Source of the DNA: Modestobacter sp.
GTDB taxonomy: Bacteria > Actinomycetota > Actinomycetes > Mycobacteriales > Geodermatophilaceae
DNA length: 35,414 bases
Direction: 5' to 3'
Assembly (NCBI GenBank): GCA_025963425.1
Contig: JAOPUQ010000453.1
Span: 1 to 35,414 of the forward strand
Positions within the stretch are counted from its first letter, which is position 1; every line of letters begins with the position of its first letter. Shown piece by piece: positions 23,614 through 31,391 of this stretch. The notes beneath the pieces were generated by a model. It saw only the letters and a list, made by a program, of their open reading frames with translations. It did no database searches and was not told the origin of the DNA. The translations under genes and the position numbers were made by a program.

Positions 23614-24969
23614 GTGAACGGCACCAGCGACACGACGGGCACGTCCACGAGCTTCAACACCATCGCCGAGGCCCTGCAGGAGATCGCCGACGGCGGCATG
23701 GTGGTGGTGGTCGACGACGAGGACCGCGAGAACGAGGGCGACCTCATCATGGCCGCCGAGCACGTCACCCCGGCGGACCTGGCGTTTCTGATCCGGTACA
23801 CCTCCGGCGTCGTGTGCGTGGCGCTCACCGGCCAGCGGTGCGACGAGCTGGACCTCCCGCTGATGGTCGGCACGAACACCGAGCAGCACGGCACCGCCTT
23901 CACGCACACCGTCGACCTGGCCGCCGGCACCACCACCGGCATCTCGGCCGCGGACCGGGCGGCGACCATCCGCGGGCTCGCCGACGAGACGCTGACCGCC
24001 ACCGCCTTCCACCGCCCGGGCCACGTCTTCCCCCTGCGCGCCCGCAGCGGGGGCGTGCTCGAACGCGGGGGGCATACCGAGGCCGCCGTGGACCTGGCGC
24101 GCCTGGCCGGCCTCGCCCCGGCGGGCGTGCTCTGCGAGGTCGTCAACGACGACGGGACCATGGCCCGACGCCCGGACCTGGAGCGGTTCGCCGCGGAGCA
24201 CGGCCTGCCGATCGTGACGATCGCCGACCTCGTCCAGCACCGGCGCCGTGGCCAGGTCGCTGTCGAACGCACCGGCGAGGCGCGTGTGCCCACGCCGTGG
24301 GGACAGTTCCACTGCACCAGCTACCGCGCCGTCAGCGACGGGACCGAGCACGTCGTCTTCACCCTCGGCGACGTCTCGGCGCCGGAGGACCTGCTCGTCC
24401 GGGTGCACAGCGAGTGCCTCACCGGCGACATCTTCCGGTCGCTGCGCTGTGACTGCGGCCTCCAGCTGGAGAGCGCGATGGCCCGCATCGCCGCCGTCGG
24501 CCGTGGGGCGGTCGTCTACCTGCGTGGCCACGAGGGCAGAGGCATCGGCCTGGGCCCCAAGCTCCGCGCGTACGACCTGCAGGACGCCGGCCGGGACACC
24601 GTGGACGCCAACCTCGACCTCGGGATGCCGGTCGACAGCCGCGACTACGGGATCGGCGCGCAGATCCTGCTCGACCTCGGCGCGAGGCGGTTGCGGCTGC
24701 TGACCAACAACCCGGCCAAGTACGGCGGGCTGACCGGCCAGGGCCTGGAGATCGTCGGCAGGGAACCACTCGAGACCGTGCCGAACCCGGAGAACCTCGG
24801 CTACCTGCGCACCAAGAAGCGCCGGCTGGGACACCTGCTCCACGGCCTGGACGAGGTGCAGGTGCCGCCCGAGCGCCGGGCACCGGACCGGCACCCCCGC
24901 GCGCGTCCCCCGGTGGAGCGCCCTACCCCGCAGGATGTGCTGGCCGGGCACGGCCACGCACTCCGCTGA
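23614..24969 (+). CDS. ribBA: Bifunctional 3,4-dihydroxy-2-butanone-4-phosphate synthase / GTP cyclohydrolase II
   Basis: 451 residues from the GTG at 23614, with AGGAG four bases upstream; the ATG at 23612 is out of frame. The N-terminal RibB domain has DDEDRENEGD (about 34-43), the THTVD and TTTGISAADRA segments (about 92-110) and GHTEAAVDL. The C-terminal RibA domain has the zinc site CLTGDIFRSLRCDCG (about 270-284), a GHEGRGIGLGPKLRAYDLQD loop, DSRDYGIGAQIL and the LLTNNPAKY motif. All key residues I can check are present, so both activities are likely. The protein makes the two precursors of riboflavin from ribulose 5-phosphate and GTP. No other rib gene is nearby; it is embedded between LLM3 and an FAA hydrolase, suggesting a dedicated paralogue. 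Confidence 0.94.
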   Translation: MNGTSDTTGTSTSFNTIAEALQEIADGGMVVVVDDEDRENEGDLIMAAEHVTPADLAFLIRYTSGVVCVALTGQRCDELDLPLMVGTNTEQHGTAFTHTVDLAAGTTTGISAADRAATIRGLADETLTATAFHRPGHVFPLRARSGGVLERGGHTEAAVDLARLAGLAPAGVLCEVVNDDGTMARRPDLERFAAEHGLPIVTIADLVQHRRRGQVAVERTGEARVPTPWGQFHCTSYRAVSDGTEHVVFTLGDVSAPEDLLVRVHSECLTGDIFRSLRCDCGLQLESAMARIAAVGRGAVVYLRGHEGRGIGLGPKLRAYDLQDAGRDTVDANLDLGMPVDSRDYGIGAQILLDLGARRLRLLTNNPAKYGGLTGQGLEIVGREPLETVPNPENLGYLRTKKRRLGHLLHGLDEVQVPPERRAPDRHPRARPPVERPTPQDVLAGHGHALR

Positions 24970-24997
24970 CCTGTCCCCACCCCGAAAGGACCCACCC

Positions 24998-25930
24998 ATG
25001 CGCTGGACCACCTATGTGTCACCCTCCGACGGACAGCCGCACCCGGGGCTGCTCTCGGACGGCTCGGTGCACGGTCTCCGGGCCGCCACCCGGCTGCTGG
25101 ACCTGCTCGGCGACGACGGGGAGCAGTTGGCGCGGGCAGCGGAGCAGGCCCTCGCCGACCCGCTCGACGTCGTGGCCGAAGCCGATGCACGGCTGCTGGC
25201 ACCGGTGCCCGTCCCGCCGTCGGTGCGGGACTTCTACGCCTACGAGACCCACGTGAAGACCTACCGTGAGGCCAACGGGCAGGCCATGGACCCGGACTGG
25301 TACGAGCTGCCGGTCTTCTATTTCCAGAACCCGGCAGCCATCTGCCCGGCTCGGGCGGAGATCCCGATGCCGCCCGGGTGCGTGAGGTTCGACTACGAAC
25401 TGGAGTTCGCCGCCGTCATCGGACGGACCGGGGCCAACCTCGCGCCCGACGAGGCCGAGCAGCACATCGCCGGGTACCTGCTGCTGTGCGACTGGAGCGC
25501 CCGGGACCTGCAGGCGCGGGAGTCACGCCACGGCATGGGCCCGGTCAAGGGCAAGGACACGGCGACCAGCCTGGGGCCGTGGCTGATCACCCCCGACGAG
25601 CTGGCACCCCGGCGCGCCGGTCAGGCCTTCGACCTGGAGATGCGCGCCTCGGTCAACGGCCGGCCGTACAGCAAGGGCAACGCCGGCGACCTGTACTGGA
25701 GCTTCGGCCAGATGATCTCCTACGCCTCGCGGGGCACCCGCGTCCAGACCGGGGATGTCATCGGCAGCGGCACCGTCGGGACCGGCTGCATCCTCGAGCT
25801 GTCGACGGTGCACAGCGAGGAGGAGTACCCGTGGCTGAAGCCGGGTGACGAGGTGACGCTCGAGGCCGACCTGCTCGGCGCCATCACCGGTCGGATCACC
25901 GGACCGCAGGCCCTGCATCCGCTGAAGTGA
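24998..25930 (+). CDS. Fumarylacetoacetate (FAA) hydrolase family protein
   Basis: 310 residues from the ATG at 24998, after an AAAGGA site and 28 bases beyond ribBA; the longer ORF-track start is upstream shadow. The family core runs from about residue 70: RDFYAYETHVKTY, then FDYELEFAAVIGR with the two metal-binding Glu, and LLCDWSARDLQARE with the third metal ligand, Asp. A GPVKGKDTATSLGPWL segment contains the catalytic-lysine region. The C-terminal GDVIGSGTVGTGCILEL is typical. Members cleave C-C bonds of acylpyruvates, decarboxylate oxaloacetate or isomerise ring-cleavage products, with Mg2+ or Mn2+. In this operon it probably processes the compound opened by LLM3. Confidence 0.9.
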   Translation: MRWTTYVSPSDGQPHPGLLSDGSVHGLRAATRLLDLLGDDGEQLARAAEQALADPLDVVAEADARLLAPVPVPPSVRDFYAYETHVKTYREANGQAMDPDWYELPVFYFQNPAAICPARAEIPMPPGCVRFDYELEFAAVIGRTGANLAPDEAEQHIAGYLLLCDWSARDLQARESRHGMGPVKGKDTATSLGPWLITPDELAPRRAGQAFDLEMRASVNGRPYSKGNAGDLYWSFGQMISYASRGTRVQTGDVIGSGTVGTGCILELSTVHSEEEYPWLKPGDEVTLEADLLGAITGRITGPQALHPLK

Positions 25931-25997
25931 CGCCCGGCCCGTGGACAGCGATCGGACAGCGACGCCGACCGGCGTCCGACCACGACCGGGGCAACCG

Positions 25998-26882
25998 ATG
26001 ACGACAGCAGGAGTGGTCGGGCTGGGGATCATGGGGTCGGCGATGTCCGGCCACCTCCTGGCCCGGGGCCATCACGTCGTGGGGTACGACGTGGACGCCG
26101 GGCGGCTGGCCGACTTCCAGCGGGCCGGCGGCCACCCGGCCGCGTCGGTGCAGCGGGTGGCCGAGGGTGCCGACGTGGTCCTCACCTCCCTGCCCACCGT
26201 GGATGCGGCGCTCCAGGTGTGTGCCGAGCTCGCGTCGGGCGCCCATCCGGGGCTCGTCGTCGCCGAGACGTCCACACTGCCGCACGAGGTGAAGCACCGA
26301 TGCCGGCGGCTGCTCGTCGACGCCGGTGCCGAGCTGCTGGACTGTCCGCTCAGCGGCACCGGCGCCCAGGCGCTCGAGCGTGACGTGGTGGTCTACGGCA
26401 GCGGGGACGAGGACGCTTTCGAGCGGGCGCGCCCGGTCCTCGAGGCGTTCTCCCGATCCGTCCGCCACCTGGGGCCCTTCGGGCGCGGCTCGACGATGAA
26501 GCTGGTCGCCAACCTGCTGGTGGCGGTGCACAACGCGGCGACGGCGGAGGCGTTCGCCCTCGGCGAGGCCGCGGGGCTGGACCCCCAGCAGATCTACGAC
26601 ACCGTCCGGGACGGCGCCGGCAACTCGGTGATCTTCGAGAAGCGGGGACGGCTCATGGTCGACCGGTCGTACCTGCCCGCCACGGCCAAGATCTCGATGT
26701 TCGTCAAGGACGTCGGTCTGGTCACCGACTTCGCCGCCGGACTGGGTGTCGGCACGCCGCTGCTCGACGCGACCCGCCCGCTCTACGACCGCGCCGTCGA
26801 GCTGGGCCTCGCCGGCGCCGACGCCGCCGGACTGCTGGACGTCCTCAGCCCACCGCACCGCCACCGTGAGGAGCAGTCATGA
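25998..26882 (+). CDS. 3-hydroxyisobutyrate / tartronate-semialdehyde-type (beta-hydroxyacid) dehydrogenase
   Basis: 294 residues from the ATG at 25998. The N-terminal Rossmann motif reads VVGLGIMGSAMSGHLL (GxGxMG). The substrate-binding DCPLSGTGAQALE corresponds to the family's DAPVSGG segment, here with Cys for Ala and Thr for Gly. The catalytic Lys lies in GSTMKLVANLLV (about 170). All are hallmarks of 3-hydroxyisobutyrate dehydrogenase, tartronate-semialdehyde reductase and beta-hydroxyacid dehydrogenases with NAD(P)H. A small GACGCC-GACC-GGCGTC hairpin (25961-25976) lies in its 67-base leader. Its stop overlaps the next gene (ATGA). It would reduce or oxidise a short hydroxyacid or semialdehyde product of the pathway. 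Confidence 0.9.
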   Translation: MTTAGVVGLGIMGSAMSGHLLARGHHVVGYDVDAGRLADFQRAGGHPAASVQRVAEGADVVLTSLPTVDAALQVCAELASGAHPGLVVAETSTLPHEVKHRCRRLLVDAGAELLDCPLSGTGAQALERDVVVYGSGDEDAFERARPVLEAFSRSVRHLGPFGRGSTMKLVANLLVAVHNAATAEAFALGEAAGLDPQQIYDTVRDGAGNSVIFEKRGRLMVDRSYLPATAKISMFVKDVGLVTDFAAGLGVGTPLLDATRPLYDRAVELGLAGADAAGLLDVLSPPHRHREEQS

Positions 26883-27316
26883 CCACGCTCGCCCGGGCCG
26901 AGGAGATCGCGTCGGCCACCCTGAAGCACGGGCGCGGGCTCGGTGCCGCGCCCCTCACCGTGGCGGTCCTGGACGCGGGCGGGCACCTGGTCGCCCTCAA
27001 ACGTGAGGACGGGTCGGGCATCCTGCGGCCGCAGATCGCCTGCGCCAAGGCGTGGGGCGCCCTGGGTATGGGCTTCAGCTCCCGGGAGCTGGGGCGGCGG
27101 GCGGAGCAGCAGCCGGTCTTCTTCGGTTCGCTGGCGTCGGTCGCCGACGGCCGACTGGCCCCGGCGGCCGGAGGGGTTCTCGTCCGGACCGCCGACGGTG
27201 CGGTGATCGGTGCCGTCGGGGTCAGCGGGGACGTCTCGGACGTGGACGAGGAGTGCGCGCTGGCGGGAGTGCAGGCGGCCGGCCTGTTGTCCGACCCCGT
27301 GCCCCCGACGGCCTGA
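26879..27316 (+). CDS. GlcG/HbpS-family small protein (heme-binding or ligand-binding domain)
   Basis: 145 residues, the usual size for the family. The pattern of LTVAVLDAGGHLVALKREDGS near residue 25, the AKAWGALGMGFSSREL stretch and GGVLVRTADGAVIGAVGVSGDVSDVDEECA near the C-terminus are the GlcG/HbpS hallmarks. Members bind heme in Streptomyces HbpS, or support glycolate/propanediol and aromatic-degradation loci where the exact role is unclear. No signal peptide is seen, so it is cytosolic. The start codon overlaps the stop of the dehydrogenase gene (26879-26882). It is the last gene of the LLM3 operon and is followed by a strong terminator. Whether it is an enzyme, a chaperone or a sensor cannot be told here. 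Confidence 0.85.
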   Translation: MTTLARAEEIASATLKHGRGLGAAPLTVAVLDAGGHLVALKREDGSGILRPQIACAKAWGALGMGFSSRELGRRAEQQPVFFGSLASVADGRLAPAAGGVLVRTADGAVIGAVGVSGDVSDVDEECALAGVQAAGLLSDPVPPTA

Positions 27317-27365
27317 GGACGCCGGCCCGTCGTCCACCGTGCACCAGCGCACTGACGTCGGGACC

Positions 27366-27408
27366 GCGGCTGCGCGGACCGCCCCTCGGGGCCGGTCCGC
27401 GCAGCCGC
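27366..27408. terminator. Very strong bidirectional terminator hairpin between convergent operons
   Basis: GCGGCTGCGCGGACCG (27366-27381) is exactly complementary to 27393-27408. The 11-base connecting segment contains CCCC-TC-GGGG, which can extend the stem further with one bulged C. It lies between the GlcG stop (27316) and the cyclase stop (27427) and can serve both strands. Confidence 0.8.
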
Positions 27409-27426
27409 CGTCGCGAGGACGTCAGG

Positions 27427-28398
27427 TCACTTGATGACCTGCGGGTTGACCGGTGACCCCACCGCGCCCGGGACCACCAGGGGCGGCCCCACGAACAGGA
27501 ACTCGTACTGGCCGTCGTCGGCGCAGTCCGCCGCCAGCGCGTCGAGGTCCCAGATCTCGCCGACCAGCAGGCCCATGCTCACGATGATGATCAGGTGCAG
27601 CGGCTGGAAGACACCCGGCAACTCGTTGGGGCGCACCTCGGCGCCCCACGTGTCGGTGGCGATCGCGGCCACCTGCTTCTCGTGCAGCCAGGGTGCGGCG
27701 AGCAGCGACAGCCCCGGGGAGTCCCCGGCCGAGTAGCCGTCCCAGCCGGGCTTGTCCCGCCGGGCGCCCATGTCCCCGGTGCGGATCAGCACCACGTCGC
27801 CGGACTCCACCGTGACACCGTGCGCCGCGCACGCCTCGTCGAGGTCCGCGGGTGTGATGGCGTACCCCCGTTCCAGGGCGTCGACCCCCTTCACCCGGGC
27901 CACGTCCAGCAGCACGCCGCGGGAGACGACCGTCGGCATGTTCTCCACCCCGCCGCGGGCGGCGCCCTTGGCGGTGACCTCACCGGCGCTGAAGCCGTTG
28001 TACATCTTGCCGTCGCGGAAGATGTGCCCGAGGGCGTCCCACTGGCTGCCGCCCTGCAGGAAGAAGAACAGGCTGTCGTCGGCGAAGCCGAAGCCGAGCT
28101 TGTCGTCCGCGTAGCCCTGGGTCCCGGCGAGGTGGTCGGTGCCGGTGGCGACCATCTGGTGCAGCGGGTTGACCCGACCGAACGCGCCGGTCTGCGGCCC
28201 CTTGTCGTCCATCGGCAGCTGCAACGAGATGGTCTTTCCGCTGCGGACCAGGCCGGCAGCCGAACGCACCTTCTCGGGCGTGATGTAGTTCAGGGTCCCG
28301 CGCTGGTCGTCGGCTCCCCACCTGCCCCAGTTCGAGCAGGACGTGTAGTACTCGTCGAACAGCTCGAACGACGGCTCCAGGTTCTCCCCAGCAGTCAC
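27427..28398 (-). CDS. Cyclase-family (kynurenine-formamidase-like) metal-dependent hydrolase
   Basis: 323 residues from the GTG at 28398, with AGGAAGG upstream; the ORF-track extension to 28485 is not supported by a conserved sequence. Conserved features are the WGRWGADDQRGTLNYITPEKV N-terminal segment and FLQGGSQWDALGHIFRDGKMYNG, which corresponds to the metal-binding HxGTHxDxxxH of cyclases; here the two leading His are Gln. VVSRGVLLDVARV, GDVVLIRTGDMG and PLHLIIIVSMGLLVGEIWDL are further family segments. The GTQWDxLxH type is a recognised clade, so the protein may still bind metal through the remaining ligands. It probably opens a cyclic amide, lactone or formamide. It is the last gene of the SBP3 operon region, downstream of the LacI gene (111-base gap). 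Confidence 0.84.
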   Translation of the reverse strand: MTAGENLEPSFELFDEYYTSCSNWGRWGADDQRGTLNYITPEKVRSAAGLVRSGKTISLQLPMDDKGPQTGAFGRVNPLHQMVATGTDHLAGTQGYADDKLGFGFADDSLFFFLQGGSQWDALGHIFRDGKMYNGFSAGEVTAKGAARGGVENMPTVVSRGVLLDVARVKGVDALERGYAITPADLDEACAAHGVTVESGDVVLIRTGDMGARRDKPGWDGYSAGDSPGLSLLAAPWLHEKQVAAIATDTWGAEVRPNELPGVFQPLHLIIIVSMGLLVGEIWDLDALAADCADDGQYEFLFVGPPLVVPGAVGSPVNPQVIK

Positions 28399-28488
28399 GA
28401 TGAACGGCCTTCCTTCTCTCGGGTGCACCGATGCGACGTGCTCTCCTCCGGACCGTCGGTGCGATCGGCCGGAACAGGCGTGCAAGCC

Positions 28489-28509
28489 CCCGAGTGCGGA
28501 GGGCTCGGG
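28489..28509 (-). terminator. Small hairpin right after the LacI-type regulator stop
   Basis: CCCGAG (28489-28494) and CTCGGG (28504-28509) form a 6-bp stem with a 9-base loop directly beyond the LacI stop codon (28510-28512 on the plus strand). It may weakly terminate or attenuate transcription into the cyclase gene. A second inverted pair, GCACCGA (28425-28431) and TCGGTGC (28456-28462), lies in the same gap and could be an operator for the cyclase. Confidence 0.4.
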
Positions 28510-29622
28510 TCAGGGCTGCCGGGGGCGGTCGACGGTCGACCGTTTGACCAGGCTGGTCGCGAAGACCTGCTCGCGCCCGGGGCCGATCGCCGCGGGGTGC
28601 TCGATGCGCTCGGCGAGCATCCGGGCCGCGGCGCGGGCCATGTCGTCGAAGGGCTGCCGGAGCGTGCTGAGCTGGAAGACCTCCCACGACGCCATGGGGA
28701 TGTCGTCGAAGCCGAGGATCGAGATCTCCTCGGGCACCCGGACGCCGAGGGCCCGAGCGGCGTCCAGGGCGCCGAACGCGACGACGTCGTTGCCACAGAA
28801 GATCGCCGTCGGCGGTTCGGGGAGGCGGAGCAGCTCGCGGGTGTGCTGGTAACCGCTCTGGTGGGAGTAGGAGCCATGGCGGACCAGCGTCGGGTCCAGC
28901 GGGACGCCATGGGCCTCGAGTGCGTCCTGCAGGCCGGCCAGGCGGTCGCGGCTGGTGGAGGTGTTCGCCGGGCCGCGGACCACCCCGATCCGCCGGTGCC
29001 CCAGCTCCAGCAGGTAACGGCCGCCGGCATAGGCGCCGCCGTGGTTGTCGCTGATCGCGCGGTCGACGTCCAGCCCGTCGATGTAGCGGTTGAGCAGCAC
29101 CATGGGCAGCCCGCGCCGCTGGAGCAGGCCGGCGAAGCTCGACCCCAGCGTCGCCGTGGTCACCAGCACGCCGTCGATCGACCGGTCCAGCAACCGGTGC
29201 AGCGCCTCCTGGCCGGTGGGGAGGTCGGTGCGCTCGGCGAAGAGCACCACCCGGTAGCCCATGAGCTGCAGCTCGTCGTAGACGGGCGTCAGCAGGTAGG
29301 GGAAGAACGGGTTGGTGAGGTCGGAGACGATGACCGCGACGGTGCGGGTCGATCGGGAGGCCAGCCCGCTGGCCAGGGAGTTGGTCACGTACCCCAGGCG
29401 ACGGGCGGCTTCGTCCACGCGCTGCCGGGTCTCCTCGCGTACCCGCGGGTCGCCACGCAGGGCGTGGGAGACCGTCGACTGCGACACCCCGGCCGCACGG
29501 GCGACGGTCCAGGCGGTGGTCGTCGCGTCCACCGGCTGCGGGCTCGGTGCCGCTGCGGTCATCGCCGACGGCCGGCCGGCATCGGCCGCCCGGGGCGCCG
29601 GATGGCGGGACACAGCGGTCAT
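28510..29622 (-). CDS. LacI-family transcriptional regulator
   Basis: 370 residues from the ATG at 29622, preceded by GAGGGA; a second ATG at 29562 is possible and closer to the DNA-binding domain. After a polar N-terminal tail of about 35 residues comes the LacI helix-turn-helix (TVARAAGVSQSTVSHALRG, about 38-56) and the hinge (DEAARRLGYVTNSLASGLAS). The periplasmic-binding-like effector domain follows (TVAVIVSDLTNPFF and onward, with FCGNDVVAFGALDAA and ISILGFDDIPMASW). It should be a repressor released by, or bound to, a small effector, perhaps the SBP3 ligand or a downstream metabolite. It lies in line with the SBP3 importer and the cyclase gene, though a 14-bp hairpin separates it from the ATPase gene. 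Confidence 0.93.
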   Translation of the reverse strand: MTAVSRHPAPRAADAGRPSAMTAAAPSPQPVDATTTAWTVARAAGVSQSTVSHALRGDPRVREETRQRVDEAARRLGYVTNSLASGLASRSTRTVAVIVSDLTNPFFPYLLTPVYDELQLMGYRVVLFAERTDLPTGQEALHRLLDRSIDGVLVTTATLGSSFAGLLQRRGLPMVLLNRYIDGLDVDRAISDNHGGAYAGGRYLLELGHRRIGVVRGPANTSTSRDRLAGLQDALEAHGVPLDPTLVRHGSYSHQSGYQHTRELLRLPEPPTAIFCGNDVVAFGALDAARALGVRVPEEISILGFDDIPMASWEVFQLSTLRQPFDDMARAAARMLAERIEHPAAIGPGREQVFATSLVKRSTVDRPRQP

Positions 29623-29641
29623 GGGAGTTCCCTCGATGCGG

Positions 29642-29680
29642 TGGGCACGGGCGCCGGTCCGGGGAGGGCGCCCGTGCCCA
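29642..29680 (-). terminator. Perfect 14-bp hairpin between ABC ATPase and LacI genes
   Basis: TGGGCACGGGCGCC (29642-29655) and GGCGCCCGTGCCCA (29667-29680) are exact complements with an 11-base loop. It fills most of the 79-base gap. It probably ends most transcription of the SBP3 importer genes, with partial read-through into the regulator, or else acts as an attenuator. Confidence 0.65.
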
Positions 29681-29701
29681 GGAGGGGAGTGGCCGGCGGG
29701 C

Positions 29702-30466
29702 TCAGACCGCCGAGGCGACCGTGGGCGTCAGCGCCTTCATGTTCTCCAGCCGGGCCAGGACCTCGGCCTGGAGCGTCGCCACCGCCGGGTCCGACTGCCG
29801 GCGCGGGCGTGGCAGGTCGATCTCGATGTCCTCGAAGATCTTCCCCCCGGGCTGAAGGACGATGATGCGGTCGGAGAGCTCGACCGCCTCCACGACGTCG
29901 TGCGTGACGAAGACGACGGTCTTCTTCGAGTGCGACCAGATCTCCTGCAACTGGGCGCGCAGCCCCCGCGCGGTGATGGCGTCCAGGTGGCTGAACGGCT
30001 CGTCCATGATGAGCAGGTCCGGCTCCACCGCGAACGCCCGGGCGATGCCCACACGCTGCTGCATGCCGCCGGAGAGCTGACCGGGGAAGAAGTCACCGTG
30101 CTTGGACAGGCCCACCATGTCCAGGTAGCGGTCGACCCGTGTGCCCGCTGCCTCGTCCGCGGAGTCCTGGACGTACAGCATGTTCTTCCGCACGCTCCGC
30201 CACGGCAGCAGGCGCGGGTCCTGGAAGACGTATCCGAGCCGGGCCGGGCTGCCGCTGTCACCGGTGACCGAGATGTGCCCGGAGGTGTGGTCCTCCACCC
30301 CCGAGATGATGTTGAGCAGGGTGCTCTTCCCGCACCCCGAGGGCCCGACGATCGACACGAACGTCTGCCCTCGCACGTCGAAGCTGATGTGGTCGAGCAC
30401 GCGGTTGCTGCGGGCCGTTCCGGCACCGAAGGTCTTGCAGAGGTCTTTCACCGTCAGAACGGCCAT
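29702..30466 (-). CDS. ABC transporter ATP-binding protein, NitT/TauT (SsuB/TauB) type
   Basis: 254 residues from the ATG at 30466 with GAGAGG upstream; the ORF-track start at 30547 reads into the leader. Walker A GPSGCGKST is at 41-49, the Q-loop region GYVFQDPRLLPWRSV at about 78-92, the signature LSGGMQQR at 131-138, Walker B LLIMDEP at 151-157, and the H-loop in FVTHDVVEA. It is the energising subunit of the SBP3 importer, on the cytosolic face. The C-terminal tail is normal for the family. It follows the second permease by 106 bases that contain a perfect hairpin. Confidence 0.93.
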   Translation of the reverse strand: MAVLTVKDLCKTFGAGTARSNRVLDHISFDVRGQTFVSIVGPSGCGKSTLLNIISGVEDHTSGHISVTGDSGSPARLGYVFQDPRLLPWRSVRKNMLYVQDSADEAAGTRVDRYLDMVGLSKHGDFFPGQLSGGMQQRVGIARAFAVEPDLLIMDEPFSHLDAITARGLRAQLQEIWSHSKKTVVFVTHDVVEAVELSDRIIVLQPGGKIFEDIEIDLPRPRRQSDPAVATLQAEVLARLENMKALTPTVASAV

Positions 30467-30523
30467 GTCGTTGCCTCTCGGGTCCGGGGGAGGGGGGAGG
30501 GAGAAGGGGACGTCGTCCGGCCG

Positions 30524-30560
30524 CGGCGCCGGTGGGGGGCGGTGCACCCTACCGGCGCCG
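30524..30560 (-). other. Perfect 10-bp intercistronic hairpin
   Basis: CGGCGCCGGT (30524-30533) and ACCGGCGCCG (30551-30560) pair exactly around a 17-base loop that itself contains the palindrome GGTGCACC. It lies between permease 2 and the ATPase gene. A partial terminator or an mRNA-stability element is plausible. The purine-rich run just after it on the plus strand (AGGGGGGAGGGAGAAGGGG, about 30491-30509) is a pyrimidine tract in the transcript. Confidence 0.55.
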
Positions 30561-30572
30561 GTCGCCGGCTCC

Positions 30573-31391
30573 TCAGTGCGTCTGGTCGCGCCATCGGAAG
30601 GCCCGCCGGGAGGCCTTCTCGAAGACGAGCTGGTCCAGGACGATGATCACGCCGACGAAGAGCACCACCCAGGCCGCGAACCCGGCGAACTGGTTGGCGT
30701 CGTACCAGTAACGGGCCCGGTACCCGGCGCCGCCCGAACCGCCGAACCACTCGGCGAGCAGCACACCGTTCCAGCCCATGATCACGGCGAACCGGACCCC
30801 GGCCAGGACGTAGCCGGAGACCGCGGGCAGGACCAGGTCCCGGACCCGCCTGGTCAGGGGGATGCCGTAGGACGACGACATGTCGCGCAGATCGCGGGAC
30901 ACGCCCTGAACCCCCTGTGCCACGTTGAGGATGACGAAGGGGACCGCCGTCAGGAACGTCGTCACGATCGGCGACATGTGCCCGAACCCGAACCACATCA
31001 CGGTCAGGAAGGCCCACATGATGGCCGGGATGGACAGCCCCACCATGACCGGGCTCTCCAGGAACGCCCGGGCCATGGGGGACAACCCGATGAGGACGCC
31101 GATCAGGATGCCGGCGACGACCGACAGTGCCACCCCGATGCTGAACCGGTAGAAGGTGTCCGCGAAGTTGCCGAACACCTCGCCCCGGCGGAACTCCTCG
31201 ATCAGCCGGTCGACGACCGAGGCCGGTCCCGGGATCCGCTCGAACAGTGCCGCCAGCAGCAGCCAGGTCAGGAACGCGGCGACGTAGAACGTGCTGCGGG
31301 CCGCCGGGTTCGACGTCAGCCGCCCGCGCCAGGCCGGGGCGTCGCCGGCCATCTCCTCCGCCGAACGGCGGCGGGTCACGGTCTGCGTCAC
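30573..31391 (-). CDS. ABC transporter permease, NitT/TauT type (SsuC-like)
   Basis: 272 residues from the GTG at 31391, which overlaps the stop of the upstream permease gene (GTGA, 31388-31391); the long ORF-track entry is a shadow. Six membrane segments are visible after a polar N-terminus of about 38 residues. Typical features are the IPAIMWAFLTVMWFG helix, the cytoplasmic RDLRDMSSSYGIPLTRRV loop for ATPase contact, and AGVRFAVIMGWNGVLLAEWFG. It is the second channel subunit of the SBP3 importer. The final segment includes a polar, Arg-rich cytosolic end. Confidence 0.91.
   Translation of the reverse strand: MTQTVTRRRSAEEMAGDAPAWRGRLTSNPAARSTFYVAAFLTWLLLAALFERIPGPASVVDRLIEEFRRGEVFGNFADTFYRFSIGVALSVVAGILIGVLIGLSPMARAFLESPVMVGLSIPAIMWAFLTVMWFGFGHMSPIVTTFLTAVPFVILNVAQGVQGVSRDLRDMSSSYGIPLTRRVRDLVLPAVSGYVLAGVRFAVIMGWNGVLLAEWFGGSGGAGYRARYWYDANQFAGFAAWVVLFVGVIIVLDQLVFEKASRRAFRWRDQTH

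Noticed and set aside
23612-23614. ATG at 23612 as the ribBA start
   Set aside because: It is out of frame with RibBA; the GTG at 23614 is in frame.
19957-25011. 1684-aa minus-strand ORF
   Set aside because: Only 19957-21924 carries acyl-CoA synthetase motifs; the rest is an antisense shadow of LLM3, ribBA and the intergenic region without family sequence.
27595-29865. 756-aa plus-strand ORF
   Set aside because: Antisense to the cyclase and LacI genes; composition and lack of motifs mark it as a shadow.
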